A stretch of 64,000 bases of DNA from Pisolithus tinctorius (taxonomy: Eukaryota > Basidiomycota > Agaricomycetes > Boletales > Pisolithaceae). The stretch covers positions 1,302,001-1,366,000 of the forward strand of contig JANFAH010000007.1 of assembly GCA_024663395.1 (NCBI GenBank), written 5' to 3'. The position numbers and the translations under genes are program-made. Shown piece after piece: positions 1 to 12,841 of the stretch (within the stretch, counting starts at the first letter, position 1; every line of letters starts with the position of its first letter). The notes under the pieces were generated by a model. It ran no database searches. It saw only the letters and a program-made list of their open reading frames with translations, and was not told where the DNA came from.

Positions 1-2449
1 CTCATTCCAGACTGAGCTATCCAAACTAAGTGATGAACTCCGAGACTCCGAGGCCAATCTGCGCTCTGAACGCGAGCGGACGGACACCCTAGAGCGCGAG
101 CTGCATCAAGCACGTGCGCAGATCGAGAGCGAGGCGACGGCACGAAAAGTTCTGGAGCGGCGAAATGCGGAGCTAGTGCAGGACGTAGAAAGCCAGCGAT
201 ACGAGCGTAGCAGGGCACTGGCGGATGCGATCGAGCAGGCGAAGGCGGCGGATATACTTCGGCAGGATCTTGCACAGGTGCGTGCTCAGGCGGAGGAGGT
301 GAAGGCTCTCGAAAGGAAGAACGCGGCCAAGATTGCACAGCTTTTGGAAGAACAGACGACAACCCTGCAAAATCTGGAGGCCGCACGATCGAGAGGGGAA
401 GATTTAGAAGCCCAGATACGCGTTGCACGGGCGGAGAACGACGAAGTGAGCCGGATGCTGAAGGAATCTGATCTGGAAAAGGAGAGATTATTGCGAGCTC
501 AGGCGACAATGCACGATCGGATGTTGCGCGATCATATAGCCGAAGCTGATGGTGACCGTGCTGTTCTGGAGCACCAGTTTTCGGAACTGCGAGCGGAGCT
601 CGAGGATATGACCAGACATTGGAAGGACGCGAAGTCTGTCGCAGACCTGGCAAATGCAGACGCCATAGGTTTGCGAGAGGAACTACAACGCGTAGAGCAC
701 GAGCTTCGAGAGGCCAGACATGTCGAGCGGCTACTTCGTGATGACTTGATGGCGGGTCGTGTGTCGCAATCTGAATTCGAGCAGCGCCTCGAGGACGGCA
801 GTCGGCTTGTGGCGCAGCTCCTCGACATCGCCATTGCCTTCAGGAACACTCATTGCAAGGCGTTATCGATGTTACAAACGATGGTGGTCCATCCTAGTGC
901 AAAACAGAACCATAGCCTAGTCGAGTCTGCGTTCTCGCCACATCCGCGCAACAGCACCATTCTAGAGGAGCCATCTCCCATCGACACCTCCGATACTGCT
1001 GGCGCGGTGGAGGCGCTGAGATCGTTCGATCATGACCACTTCCTGGAAAGCGTTGCTAAGACAGGTTCTGTCATCAGGAAATGGCAGAAACAATGCAAGG
1101 AGTATAGGGAGCGTGCGAAGGGTAAAATATCCTTCCGAAATTTCACCAAGGGTGATCTTGCGTTGTTTCTCCCGACCCGAAATTCTGTCTCGAAGCCGTG
1201 GGCAGCCTTCAATGGTGTGTGTCTTTCTTATTTCGACTACTAAAAGCCATTTACGATTGTCATCATTCATCTAGTGTCGTTCCCTCATTATTTTTTGCAA
1301 GCAACCGGCCATCTGGCGGAGCAGCTGAAGTCCCGTGAATGGATCGTTGCCCGAATCACACATATCACTGAACGGGTGGTAGATCCCAATGTAAGACGAA
1401 CCCTAATGTGCTTGTGTCCATCTAATCATAAGCATCATCAGGATCCTAGCAGCAACCCTTACGGACTGGGGGATGGCATAAAATACTACATGCTTGAGGT
1501 TGAGGACTGGACGCAGAACGGCCAAACCATCAAACGCAAGGGCGATGCGCGCAAGGTTTCTGCTCTTTCGGATCCTGGGTCGACGTCCCGAAGATCTTCT
1601 CATTTAGTAGATCCACCCTCCATTTTGCCGGGCCCACCTCAGGCAGAAGTTGAAGATTCGTTCAGCGCTACGCAACCACCCACGTCGCGTCTCTTTCCTT
1701 CCCGTCCGCGAGCGAACTCCACCCCTTCCGCCGGCCCTTCATCACTATCTCGTCTCCTTGCACAAGCGCCACCTGAATTGCCCGAAGAATCCGTTCAAAT
1801 AATAACGCCGTCGGGAGATCCACCATTGAAAGATACTCCATCCGGTGACGAACTCTCCCACAATGAACACGCCACTGCAATTGCCACCACAACTACACCA
1901 GCCGTGCCAACTCCAATTCAGCAAGCGAACTCGGCACCACATGCTCACAGTCCACACGCGCCCACTCCTCTGCGTCCAGGTTCCCGTGCTTCCCGGGGGT
2001 CAACATCCTCTAGGTTCTCCGCAGCCAGATTGCCCACACTGGCTGCAGCGTCGACTTCACCCACAATAGTCAAGGCTGTTGCTACAACGGCACTAACTGA
2101 ACATGCGCTGGAATCTTCAATAACTACATCTCATGAGACGTCATCGGTAGTAGGACCACCGTCGCCCGTGGGGTCCTTAACGGATGGAATGTCGAACTTT
2201 CTAAGTCGACGACGAACAACTTCACATCATGTACCGCGGTCTTCACCGTTAGCATCTGGATTTACGGGTGGACCGGCACAGACGGCTACGAGTACCCTGG
2301 CAAATTTTGCCAGAAACTGGGGGTTTCGGAGGAAGCGGGACGATCCTGCACCCCAGCCTGTTTCTGAAACGAGCACTGGACAAGGGGTTGGTGAATATCA
2401 GTGTAGGGATGACGACGTTTCTGCCAGCGACTTGCTCCGGCGGTTCTAG
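1..2449 (+). CDS. ATG11: Autophagy-related protein 11 (Atg11), 3' part
   Basis: Scaffold protein for selective autophagy, acting at the phagophore assembly site. The gene enters from the left edge, so its N-terminus is missing; 778 codons are visible. Exons are about 2-1214, 1275-1390 and 1442-2449; both introns are GT-AG and keep frame. The first ~330 visible residues are a charged Glu/Arg/Ala-rich heptad-type coiled coil. The spliced exon junctions then create the conserved Atg11 C-terminal domain, with FLPTRN, WAAFNVSFPHYFL and YYMLEVEDW-type segments. The remaining ~280 residues are a Ser/Thr/Pro-rich, low-complexity tail. The stop is TAG at 2447. The family call rests on recalled resemblance of the C-terminal block and is fairly secure; the coiled coil alone would not be diagnostic. 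Confidence 0.85.
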
Positions 2450-3382
2450 AGAGGGGTGCTTTGGTCATATGGACAGGGGAACACCTTGGTGGGCCGGACA
2501 TCGGGTTCTACTCCACCGAAGATAACCCGAACCCGTTTTCATATTCAGTGCAACTGTTTCCCAATATTGCATGTAGTTGCATGATATCTTATATACGCAT
2601 CTTATCCGAGTCTATTAGTGGCATGGACACTCCATAGACTTCTATTTCAGTTGCATGCACGATTGAGTTTCCTGATTCGTGATAGACTGATGCAAGGGTA
2701 AAACCCAGCGACCTTCAGATGGATTCCATATGAAAAGAGCGCGAAAGCAATTGCCAGTCTAGATCAGCACTCGGCGATAACTCGGTGTTATCTAATCGCC
2801 ACCGTGGGTTGTGGTGGAGACATTTCGAGTTGTTCCAAGGTGGTATTCGATTCATTATGTGTTAACTGCCACTTGAATCAGGGCGCGGAGACGAGGAAAC
2901 GAAACATACCATTGCGTTGTCTCCACCTGACATGTGGGGGGAACAGACGTCGAAAACCATGTGCACGGATACTAAGAAATAGTACTATCAACCGGGCTCG
3001 GAAACCGAGCTTCCGCAGAGTTCATGGAGCAATGACTTCAACTTTTCTTGTTTTGTTCGCCAGGCCCGAGAGGACCGCGAAGAGAATCGGGATGAACTAT
3101 TCGTTGCCCATCGGGCGTGTGATCTCGCATTCGGGCACTCACTGAAGATGCGCTCAGAAGGATTGGCTTAACCAAGCCAATGTGATCTCGGGGCCCAGTG
3201 GAGAACCATTCAAAAAGTGATGAACGCGCAACGAAGTCTCCAGTGTCTTCGGCATATCTACGGAGAACGGATTGATAGCGAAGAACGGTCAATTCGCCTA
3301 TAAATCGGCTAAACAACCGTCTAACTTGGCGTCCCATCCTCCCGGTTGTTTCTTTTCTCATTGACAGAAGTTGCAGCAAGAC
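2450..3382. other. Intergenic region and transporter A promoter
   Basis: No convincing gene. From about 2890 onward the sequence is the left arm of the transporter duplication and recurs in diverged form at about 5496-5979, including the GGAGAACCATT and TTGATAGCGAAGAAC blocks. It therefore probably holds the promoter of the first transporter. Confidence 0.6.
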
Positions 3383-5375
3383 ATGGGCGCAGGTCTTGCA
3401 GCTGCCAGCGCCGGTGCCGACCAAGATACTTCCTTTGCACGTTTCCTCAACCCCAACAGGAAGTGGTACAACAACAAGCGGTCGGTGTCGTTATTTCATT
3501 ACCACCATTTTAGCGTTGTTCATTCGGCATCTTCTATAGCATCATCATCCTCCATGCCTGGATCGCTCTCCTGTGCGTTTCGTCGCCGTCCTTGTTGCAG
3601 TTACTTCAAGCTCTCGCTTTTCGCAGTTTGATCACCTCTTCAACTAGCGGTTATGATGGTAGTATGATGAATGGTCTCCAGTCTCTGCAACAATGGCAGG
3701 ATGGCTTTAACCACCCGTCAAAGGGAAGACTGGGCCTTCTCAATGCCATCCAGGTGAACAAATTCGCTACCAGTCGTCCACGGTTATTTTTCACCCCCAG
3801 CATCAGAATATTGGCGCATTGGCAGGCTATCCTTTCGCCCCTTACCTCTCTGATGGTATAGGCCGCCGCAAGACGGTCTTTTTTGGTGCAGCCATCATGC
3901 TTGTTGCCACAGCGTTGCAAACCGCTTCTCAGTCAGTTGGCATGTTTATCGGCGCTCGGTTCGTGATTGGCTTTGGGTTGACCTTTGCTGGTGAGACCCT
4001 TGCCACATTATGGAAAATACTGGAAATTTAAGTTGCGTGGCGTAGCTAATTCTGCGCCAATGCTTGTCACCGAACTGGCGTATCCAGAGTATCGGGCTCC
4101 TCTGACATCCTTGTTCAATTCCCTTTGGTACTCCGGCGCAATTATGTAGGTGTTTCTGTCCTGGTCCTGCGGAGTTCCCAAGAATTGATCAAATTATCTA
4201 GTGCAGCTTGGGCTACATATGGGACATTCAGGATCAACAATACGTGGGCATGGCGTCTGCCATCCTTGTTGCAGGGAGTACCTGCGGCTTTGCAGTTTTC
4301 ATTGGTCCTCTTCTGCCCAGAGTCTCCTCGTTGGTTAGTTAGTAAGGGTAGGGATGCCGAGGCACTCCGTACCTTGGCTTACTACCATGCCGACGGTGAC
4401 GAGTACGTATTTTCTGCACCCATATGGAATACGAACCTAAAGTCCGGAGAAGGCAGGATCCTCTCGTTCAGCACGAATTCCAAGAAATCAAGGCTGCCAT
4501 CGAATTTGATCGTAGCGGTATGTTGTACGTGGTCGCCGAGTTCTAATATGCAGACATGGGTTTATTACAGTTGCTGCCAACGTCGGTTGGAGGTCTCTCA
4601 TTGCCACCCGGGGAAATCTCAAGCGCATGCGAATCATCGTCGCGCTCGCCTTCTTTTCACAGTGGTCTGGAAACGGTATCATCTCGTACTACCTGAACGA
4701 GGTTTTCACTCAAATCGGCATCACGGATTCGGGCACTCAGTTGCTCATCAACGGTGTCCTCCAGATTTGGAATTTGTTCTGGGCTGTCCTCGCTGCCTTC
4801 ATGGTTGATAGACTCGGGCGTCGATTCCTTTTCTTGTCCTCTGCCGCTTTGATGACCTTGTTCTACACCGCGCAAACCATTTGCTTTGCGGAATATACTA
4901 AGCATGGAGTTTCCGCCGCTGGTCAAGCCGTCGTCGGCTTTGTATTCCTGTTCTTCGCAGCCTATGACATTGCATTTTGTCCCCTCGTTGTTTCATACAC
5001 TGTCGAGATTCTTCCATTCTCTCTGCGTGCGAAGGGTTTCAATGTCTTCAATTTCGTCATTTCCGTGGCCCTTGTCTTCAACCAATATGTCAACCCCATC
5101 GCCCTTGATGCTCTTGGGTGGAAGTACTACGTAAGTTGTATTGGGTTGTCTTTTTCTTCGTTTTTTCATGTTAATCTCCCTCAAAGCTCGTTTATGTTTG
5201 TTGGTTGGCATTTGAGTTCGTGTTCTTATGGGCCTTCCTAGTGGAAACCAAAAACAGAACATTGGAGGAGACCGCAGCCATTTTCGATGGTGAAAATGCA
5301 CTTGAGAAGATAACACACGGAGAGACAGTCCAAGAAACCCCCGATATTTATGAGAAATCAGTGCAGAAGGCGTAA
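3383..5375 (+). CDS. MFS hexose transporter, tandem copy A
   Basis: Plasma-membrane sugar:proton symporter of the sugar-porter MFS family. Exons: 3383-3480, 3540-3572, 3627-3753, 3807-3990, 4046-4145, 4202-4402, 4453-4517, 4571-5130, 5217-5375; about 508 residues. Family marks are SGYDGSMMNG after TM1, GRRKT in loop 2-3, PESPRW before the central loop, RLGRR in loop 8-9 and VETKNRTLEE after the last TM. The second exon is only 33 nt. The last intron is odd: the acceptor used in copy B (CTAG) reads TTGG here, so the next in-frame AG (ending 5216) must serve, removing four residues (L-A-F-E) at the start of TM12. The gene has no stop codons and is probably still made, but activity may differ from copy B. 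Confidence 0.85.
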
Positions 5376-5979
5376 AGTGTATTGCTGCGTACCTCACACC
5401 TTCCTTTAATTATTTCCTTGTCTCATGAATTTTCTTGTGTATGTTATTCGGTCTAATCCTATAAGCTTGCACGCGCCCACACATGACAATACCAGTGCGA
5501 GGAAACGAACGTCAAATCAAACCATGTGCATGGATTCTAACAAACAGTACTGATCGGAAAGTGAGCCTCCGCGGAGTTCACGGAGGAATGTAACCCAATG
5601 GTTACGACTTGTCTTCTTTTGTTCACTGGGCCTAGGAGGGTTATGAGGAGGGTTGGGATGGACTATCCGTTACCCGTTGTGCGCGTGATCTTCCATTCGC
5701 TTAAGGTACGCTCAGAACAATCAGTTTAACCGGACCGATGTGACCCTGGCGTCTACGGGAGAACCATTTTAAAAAGTGATGACCACACAGCAAAGCTTCC
5801 AGCTTCGTATACATATCCACGGAGAACTTGATAGCGAAGAACCCCATTCGTGTTCTGGGGAGGGTTTAAACTGCTAACGGCCATTCCGCCCATACCAAGT
5901 CCAATCGTCTGCTTGCTCGCTGCATCGCATCGCAACCCCCAACTGCTTCTTTTCTCATTGACTAAAGTTACAGCAAGAC
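5376..5979. other. Spacer and promoter of transporter B
   Basis: The 3' flank of copy A followed by the duplicated upstream arm. It is alignable by eye to 2890-3382 but with many substitutions. No separate gene is seen. Confidence 0.6.
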
Positions 5980-7958
5980 ATGAGCGCAGGACCTGCTGCC
6001 GCCGATGCTGTCCAAGAAACTTCCTTCGCACGTTTCCTCAATCCCAACAGGAAGTGGTACAACAACAAGCGGTTGGTGTCATTATTCCAACACCACCCTC
6101 TTAACGTTATTCATCTGGCGTCTTTTACAGCATTATCTCCCTCAATGCTTGGATAGTTATCCTGTACGTTCCGTCGACATCCCTATTACTGTCATTTCTA
6201 AATCACGATTCCGCAGTCTGATCACCTCTTCAACTAACGGTTATGATGGTAGTATGATGAATGGTCTCCAGTCTCTGCAGCAATGGCAGGATGACTTTAA
6301 CCACCCGTCAAAGGGAAGACTAGGCCTTCTCAATGCCATCCAGGTGAGCAAAATCGCTTTCACTTGTCTGTGGTTATTCCTCAACACTGGCATCAGAATA
6401 TTGGCGCATTTGCAGGCTATCCTTTCGCCCCTTACCTCTCTGATGGTATCGGGCGCCGTAAGACGGTTTTCCTTGGCGCAACCATCATGCTTGTTGCCAC
6501 AGCGTTACAAACCGCTTCTCAGTCAGTTGGCATGTTTATTGGCGCTCGGTTCCTGATTGGCCTTGGTTTGACCTTTGCTGGTGGGACTCTTGCAATATCA
6601 TACAAAATACCAGAAGCTTAAGTTACCTGCAATAGCTAATGCTGCGCCTATGCTTGTCACCGAACTGGCGTATCCAGAGTACCGAGCTCCTCTGACATCA
6701 TTGTATAACTCCCTTTGGTACTCCGGCGCTATTGTGTGTGTATTTTTGTCTTGGTCCTGTAGAGTTCCCCAACATTGACGAACATATCTAGCGCAGCTTG
6801 GGCTACATATGGGACATTCAGGATCAACAATACGTGGGCATGGCGTCTGCCATCCTTGTTGCAGGGAGTACCTGCGGCTTTGCAGTTTTCATTGGTCCTC
6901 TTCTGCCCAGAGTCTCCTCGTTGGTTAGTTAGCAAGGGTAGAGATGCCGAGGCACTCCGTACCTTAGCTTACTACCATGCCGATGGTGACGAGTACGTAT
7001 TTTCTGCACTCTTATGGGATATGAACCTCAAGTCCGGAGAAGGCAAGATCCCCTCATTCAGCACGAATTCCGTGAAATTAAGGCTGCCATCGAATTTGAT
7101 CGTAGCGGTATGTTGCACGTGGTCGCCGAGTTCTAATATGCAGACATGGGTTTACTGCAGTTGCTGCCAACGTCGGTTGGAGGTCTCTCATTGCCACCCG
7201 GGGAAATCTCAAGCGCATGCGAATCATCGTCGCTCTGGCTTTCTTTTCAACGTGGTCTGGGAACGGTCTCATTTCGTACTACCTGAACGAGGTCTTCACT
7301 CAAATTGGCATCACAGGCTCTAGCACTCAGTTACTCATCAACGGTGTCCTGCAAATTTGGAATCTGTTTTGGGCTGTCCTTGCTGCCTTCATGGTTGATA
7401 GACTCGGGCGTCGATTCCTTTTCTTGTCCTCTGCCGCTTTGATGACCTTGTTCTACACCGCGCAAGCCGTTTACTTCGCGGAATATACCAAGCACGGAGT
7501 GGCCGCCGCCGGCCATGCCGTCGTCGGCTTTGTCTTCTTGTTCTTTGCAGCCTATGACATTGCGTTCACTCCCCTGATCATCTCATACACAATCGAGATT
7601 CTTCCATTCTCTTTGCGCGCGAAGGGTTTCATTGTCTTCAGTTTCGTCCTTTCTGTGGCCCTCATCTTCAACCAGTATGTCAATTCCATCGCCCTTGACG
7701 CTCTTGGGTGGAAGTACTATGTAAGTTGTCAACCCTTTCTTCGTTTCTCCAAGTCAATCTCCCTTAAAGCTCGTTTATGTTTGCTAGTTGGCAGTCGAGT
7801 TCGTGTTCTTGTGGGTCTCCCTGGTCGAAACCAAAAACAGGGCATTAGAAGAGACCGCAGCCATTTTTGATGGTGAAGATGCCCTGGAGAAGATAATACA
7901 CGAAGAGACGGCCCAAAGAACCCCTATTACTCATGAGATAGCAAACGAGAAGGCGTGA
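5980..7958 (+). CDS. MFS hexose transporter, tandem copy B
   Basis: Paralogue of the gene at 3383-5375 with the same nine-exon structure: 5980-6071, 6131-6163, 6217-6343, 6397-6580, 6636-6735, 6792-6992, 7043-7107, 7161-7720, 7788-7958; 510 residues. It carries the same sugar-porter signatures (GYDGSMMNG, GRRKT, PESPRW, RLGRR, VETK). All introns begin GT and end AG and keep frame, including the last one, whose acceptor is intact here. The start is the first ATG and gives the MSAGPAAADA N-terminus followed by NPNRKWYNNKR, typical of basidiomycete hexose carriers. Differences from copy A are scattered conservative changes, mostly in TM7-TM11 and the C-terminal tail. The substrate is probably glucose or a related hexose, inferred from family only. 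Confidence 0.88.
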
Positions 7959-8740
7959 AGTGCATTGGTGTGTACCTCACACCTTCCTTTACATAATATT
8001 CATTTCCTTGACTCAAGACTCTTGTTGCGCATACTATGTTGCATATACTGCTGCTCGTTTACCTGTACATCGTCGATTCGCCACTGCGCGGTATTTACGT
8101 GCATGGCGACTGCAGTCCATGAATTGTTCTGCTATCACCCTCCACTTGGTGTACCACGACCAATATCAGCAGCAGGTTGCTGGTGGTATTGTTCGCCGGA
8201 AGACCGTGTTCATAGGTGTAACGCGCGACCGAGTTACAGAACTACTCCTGGTCTGTTGGCACGCCATTGTCGACGCCTTTGTACAACATTCTTCAACACT
8301 CGAGTTCGGTCATGTACACAAATCCGGGTTTGCTTGCATTTCATACTTACCAAGCCTCTTGTGCGCAACAACGGATCTTCAAGCTTCATTGATCATTCTC
8401 GACTGTCATGATACTTGCTGTTCCACTGACAATGTCCTAGTTTTGTCAGTGCCACTGCAACGACTTAGTTTCTAGGGAAGCTTAGACTTGGCTGCGCAGG
8501 ATGCAGTGATAATGCCGATCTGTCTACATCTAAACAGTCTGACATTTGCGCTTCAGGTACTGTTGGTCGACTCAGTTGGCGAGTTGATTCATGTTTCCCT
8601 GAAAATGAGCTCCAGGTGGACGTAGTTCAGTAGGGAAGAGGAGGAACTCAGTACATTTTGTCTACTTTTCTATGATACAACAGACATTGCTCGTTGCCAT
8701 ACCAAAATGCTGCAGAAAACTAGTTTGAAGCGGACAATGC
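7959..8740. other. Convergent intergenic region
   Basis: Lies between the 3' ends of transporter B (plus) and the MFS gene (minus). Two overlapping plus-strand frames are open for 150-170 codons, but they have no family resemblance or splice logic. I see no supported gene. Confidence 0.5.
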
Positions 8741-11700
8741 TCATCGAATGAGAAGGCTAAGGGCCACAGCAATTCCACATGCACCTGCGCAGGCGAAGAA
8801 ACCCATCGGATATCCAGAGGGGTTATTCTGGGTACTTATGGACCAGAGCTGGACATATTCAATGCAATGGTGTCATGAAACGAGCTACACACTCACGTAG
8901 CCTCCCAGAATAGGCCCAAGACAACGCGCGAGACTCACTATACTCTGCGCTACGCCATTGGCAAAACCCACAGCTTGTGGGGGCGTCACTGATGGACATT
9001 TAGAAGTTAGGTTAGTATACAGGGGGTTGAGTAAAGACGCACTGTAATTGAGAAGGATAGACACTGCGGTATATCCGAAAGTAGTACCGCAAAAGCGCAC
9101 CGCACTTTAGCAGGGTCAGCCTTGCAGGGGAACCACTCGCAATTGGAGGTGATACTTACGTACTAAGAGCAAGGGCTTCGAAAAAATGAAGGAGAAAAAA
9201 AAAAGAAAATCAAACAGAGATCTCACAAAATGTAGTGAAAACATACCAGACAACAGGATAAAATTGTTTTCAGCAGAAGGGCTGGCAAAAACGCGATATA
9301 TGGTTACAGTTAAGTATGCCGGAATGAATAATAATGATCCTAGGCGAAACATGGAGAGGTGGGAGAAACGCCCCCTGGGTGGCCTGCAATAGAGTTAGTA
9401 GTATGATCCCAGTACGATGATTTTACGTGCCCGATATTCCTACATTGTTCAAACACTTTGAGCGCGTAATGAGTGCACGCAGCAAGACAGCACTTACGGA
9501 TAAAGGTAAAATTGATACACGATCTGTGCAAGACACATCAATGCAACTACGGTCATTGTGGTCAGTGCCAAGCCAGCACGTTTATTAGCTGAACATACTG
9601 AGCTGCGAGAAATCGGCAGGGTTGAGGTTAAGGCCTCCAGATTGGTAGTCACTTTGCATAGTCAGCATTGGAACATGAGAAGCGCAATACCACTTACGTC
9701 ACGAGGTACGACAAGAAAATTTGATCATGGGTGGTGCTGTGAAGTGCTAGCAAGCCGTACTGAATAATGATGGGGATGGGTAATTGCGATGCAAGTGACG
9801 GAGTCCTGTCAATGCCATCGTCCTCCACGCCACCTGCGTGAGTCCGGTTAGGAACAGAAGAGGTTCCCCAGTCCGTTTCCGCGCGAGCCAATGCGTCGAG
9901 AACAGCAGATGGCGTGCGCACACCTGGATGAGAGAATATGCTTCGAACGCCAGGAGAGGAACGATGTGCTATGATGCCGGCATGCCCAACGCTGTTGGCG
10001 TCTTGGGGTGCGCGATCCAAATGTAATGACCCGGTGGCATCCCGATCAGTATATTCCTCGCGAAATACCCCGTCTTCTGCTGAGTATACTTCACGGTTTG
10101 AGTATAAATCCTCCTTGTCTACATTCATCGCGGCTGCAACCCAAAGATCAGCAATGTTTGTCACCGCGTTCTCATTTGCCAACAGAAGCTTTTGGGTAAA
10201 ATTGAGGTCTGAGTAATCACGGTCCGTGAACGATCTTCCATCATAGTACTCCCTTCGCCGCCTCAGTCTGTTCTCCATGCTTCCACGACTTAGTGAGCTA
10301 GCAAGCCCATGATTTCCGTTGTACCCGTACGCTGACCCACTGAATCGAGCTGCCTGAGCATGGGGTTGATCCAGGGGCGATGACAAGAGAGGAACGGAGG
10401 TCGCGGAAGGATTCTTGGCACCGAAATATAGAGACGATGGTGAAAGGAACCCCGGCAGTCGACCCGACCACTTCTTCTTCAATGACCCTATAATGCCTAA
10501 CGGCGACTCTCTGCTTCGTGGATCAACCGTATCGGCTTCTTCTTCGGGTATCACCAATGGTTGATTTGAGGCTTTTTCCGGAGGCAAGCGAATCGCGCCT
10601 CCCCTTGGTCCTCCATCACGGGCCAGGAACAGGGACAAGAACGAACCTAACAAGGTGTGAAAGTAATTAAGGGGCAGTTAAAGAGACAACTGACCAATCA
10701 TAGTGATACTTCCGGCCACGGCACACGGAAGAAGGTAGGGGTACTTCACCAAAATATGTACCTGTCCAAAAGTTTCTGGCCACTTCTCCGCAGGTTGTTC
10801 GACTAAAAAGCAAGTCAAATACAGAGTTGAGATGTCATAAGTGGCTAACGTACGCGACCCCCCAATGATTGCGCCCGCCACACCACCGATCCCCCAGCAG
10901 AAACTGTGCAGAATATGAGTGTTTCTTCATAAGAAGGAAACCATAATTCGCACCCCAAGATCGCATACGCTCGTCCGTCATTTGTGATATCGGTCACTGA
11001 CGTGACAGTTCCACGCGCAACCCCCACCGCCCCTGCGAAGATACCTTGGAGAAGGCGAGCGACAAGGGCCTGACGGAGAGAGGTGCATGTACCAAAAATC
11101 ATAACAGTAACTGCGCTGCCAAATAGCGAAAGTGTCAGGACAATTCGACGACCGTGCCGCTCAGCAACAGTGGCCTGAATCGAAGATCAACTGCATGAAC
11201 TTCACGAAAGGAAAGGAAAGCTATCAAACTTGCCCATAGGAGAGACGTAAAGAACTGAGTGAAGAAGAACGCGGCCACTGGACGGCGATGAGAAGCCTGT
11301 TCATAGACAGTGTTAAACCACCGCACCTAGTACACCTGTATAAAAGGCAACGTCTGCCTCGTCTTCAAACTCGTGGAACCCTAGGGAACAACGTGAATCC
11401 CCTCTCGGAAATGATACCTGTCTCAGTTCGCGCACCCTTCACCATGAATAACAGAAATGGCATGGCTACATTAGCAGACAAGAACTCTCCAAGCATGGTC
11501 TATGTAACGGCTCAGCATAGCAGGAACACGGCACAGTAGGCGTGAAACTGACAATAGACAAAACTGTCATGGACAGAATGGGGAGGGGGGTCATCCCCGA
11601 CTCTCCGCCATGGAGCGCACTAGGAATTGGTGGGCGCTCAGAGGTTGGGGACTTCACCGTGTGCCCATGTGGGAAGCTTGCTCTAGGCTGAATCCGAGGT

Positions 11701-11846
11701 GGGGATGTTGCCGAAGATTGCCTATCATCCAAACTTGCGGAAGGCGGACTAGCATCTCCATGGAGCTGGATCCCCAGTGCGTTGGGGACACCGAACAATC
11801 TTCTGGGTGGTAAAGGGGAGCTACTCGATTGCACGGGATTCCTCAT
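8741..11846 (-). CDS. MFS transporter with long central loop
   Basis: Multidrug or small-molecule efflux-type MFS protein, about 769 residues and 16 exons. Exons, 5' to 3' on the minus strand: 11846-11553, 11499-11436, 11380-11327, 11277-11234, 11174-10954, 10903-10854, 10802-10695, 10646-9698, 9651-9599, 9546-9498, 9439-9431, 9383-9247, 9175-9160, 9104-9043, 8988-8897, 8848-8741. The sum is divisible by three. The N-terminus is disordered and Pro/Ser-rich. It is followed by TM1-6 with the loop 2-3 motif AERHGRR, a ~230-residue cytoplasmic loop, then TM7-12. Two introns need GC donors (11175-11233, GCAAGT; 9384-9430, GCACGT), and there are microexons of 9 nt (encoding N-I-G) and 16 nt. The start at 11846 is the first in-frame ATG. 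It is divergent from the terpene synthase; export of its product is possible but unproven. Confidence 0.82.
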
Positions 11847-12841
11847 GGAAAGCAACGAATGTCGCGCGCAGGACGGCCTCGGGGTGTTAGTCTCCCTATT
11901 ACCTCTCAGTGGACGCGGTGTTGCAAAGCCCAATCCTTGGACGCCCAATGACGAACTGCGGTCGTATTACATAAGCATCCTAGTCAGTCCCACTTCTAGC
12001 TTGCATGATGCCGGCGAAAGCACAGCGTTGAGGACAATTATTAAATCTCGGGAACACCGCGTGGTGTTTTGTCACCCAGATGCCGCCAAGGTCCAGAGAT
12101 ATCGCGAATTGTGAACTAAACCTTTTGCCCTCCGTTTTGCAATCCCACTGATCGGTCTTTGTAGTACGGTGCAGTGCTAGAACGGTGACGTTCAGCGCTG
12201 TTCATGGTGCGGTGCGGTCAGGAACGGATCGTACTAGTACAATTGAAGCAACATGCCGGGCACGTCATCGCCGTGTTTCCGTCCTCCATGATTCACTCCC
12301 ATGCGCAGACTGGTTTAATTCACCAACGATGGATATACATACGACTATGCAGCCTTTCCCCGCATGCCATATCAGCGAGTGAGAATGACGAGCCTCTGCT
12401 ATTCGTAATCCCCTGAATACATCACGCTACCTTCGACGCCGGGATCCCCTGTTCCCGAAGGTTTCGTGCCTTGAAATAACGTGAACCTATCTTGAACCAA
12501 CTTTTGAAACAATTCCGGTACGACCATGGAGGTAAGTACACAGTAAGTGAGCGGAATGTCCGAATGTCCGGGGAGAAACCCCAAAATGGACTTCGAGCGA
12601 GCGTGGACTCTGCTTAGCCACTCGACTCCTCTTACCCGATCACTGCCCCCCTATCCCGTAAAGTTGTGACCATTACCTTTGTGCGCTGTCTGTGTCTCTT
12701 GCTGATTCATAGATGCTTGAGGTTAGTAGAAGTCGTGCGGCCGCGGGCTAGCAAGCAATCGCAATCAGAACTTTACTCATCGGTCTTCTCGATGTCCTAT
12801 AAGAGATGCTCCTGCCACCACTTTCGTCCACCACACTCGCC
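11847..12841. other. Shared promoter region, MFS and terpene synthase
   Basis: Head-to-head intergenic region of about 1 kb between the MFS start (minus) and the terpene synthase start (plus). No gene is supported. Divergent orientation would allow co-regulation, which is inference only. Confidence 0.55.

Larger units (their letters stand above)
2890..7990 (+). repeat. Tandem duplication of hexose transporter unit
   Basis: Two head-to-tail copies of a unit of about 2.6 kb: roughly 2890-5495 and 5496-7990. Similarity runs through the upstream ~490 bp, all nine exons, the introns (which share position, phase and often sequence) and the first ~35 bp of the 3' flank. Exons are nearly identical over long stretches, while promoters and some introns differ at many positions. 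This suggests unequal crossing-over followed by divergence or partial gene conversion. No inverted repeats or transposon genes flank the units. Confidence 0.85.

Noticed and set aside
2890..7990. Transposon-driven duplication of the transporter
   Set aside because: No terminal inverted repeats, target-site duplication or transposase fragment is visible at the unit edges.
7960..8475. Two overlapping plus-strand open frames of 148 and 171 codons after transporter B
   Set aside because: Cys/His/Leu-rich shadow-like translations, no family, no introns, no start context. They fall in a convergent 3' region.
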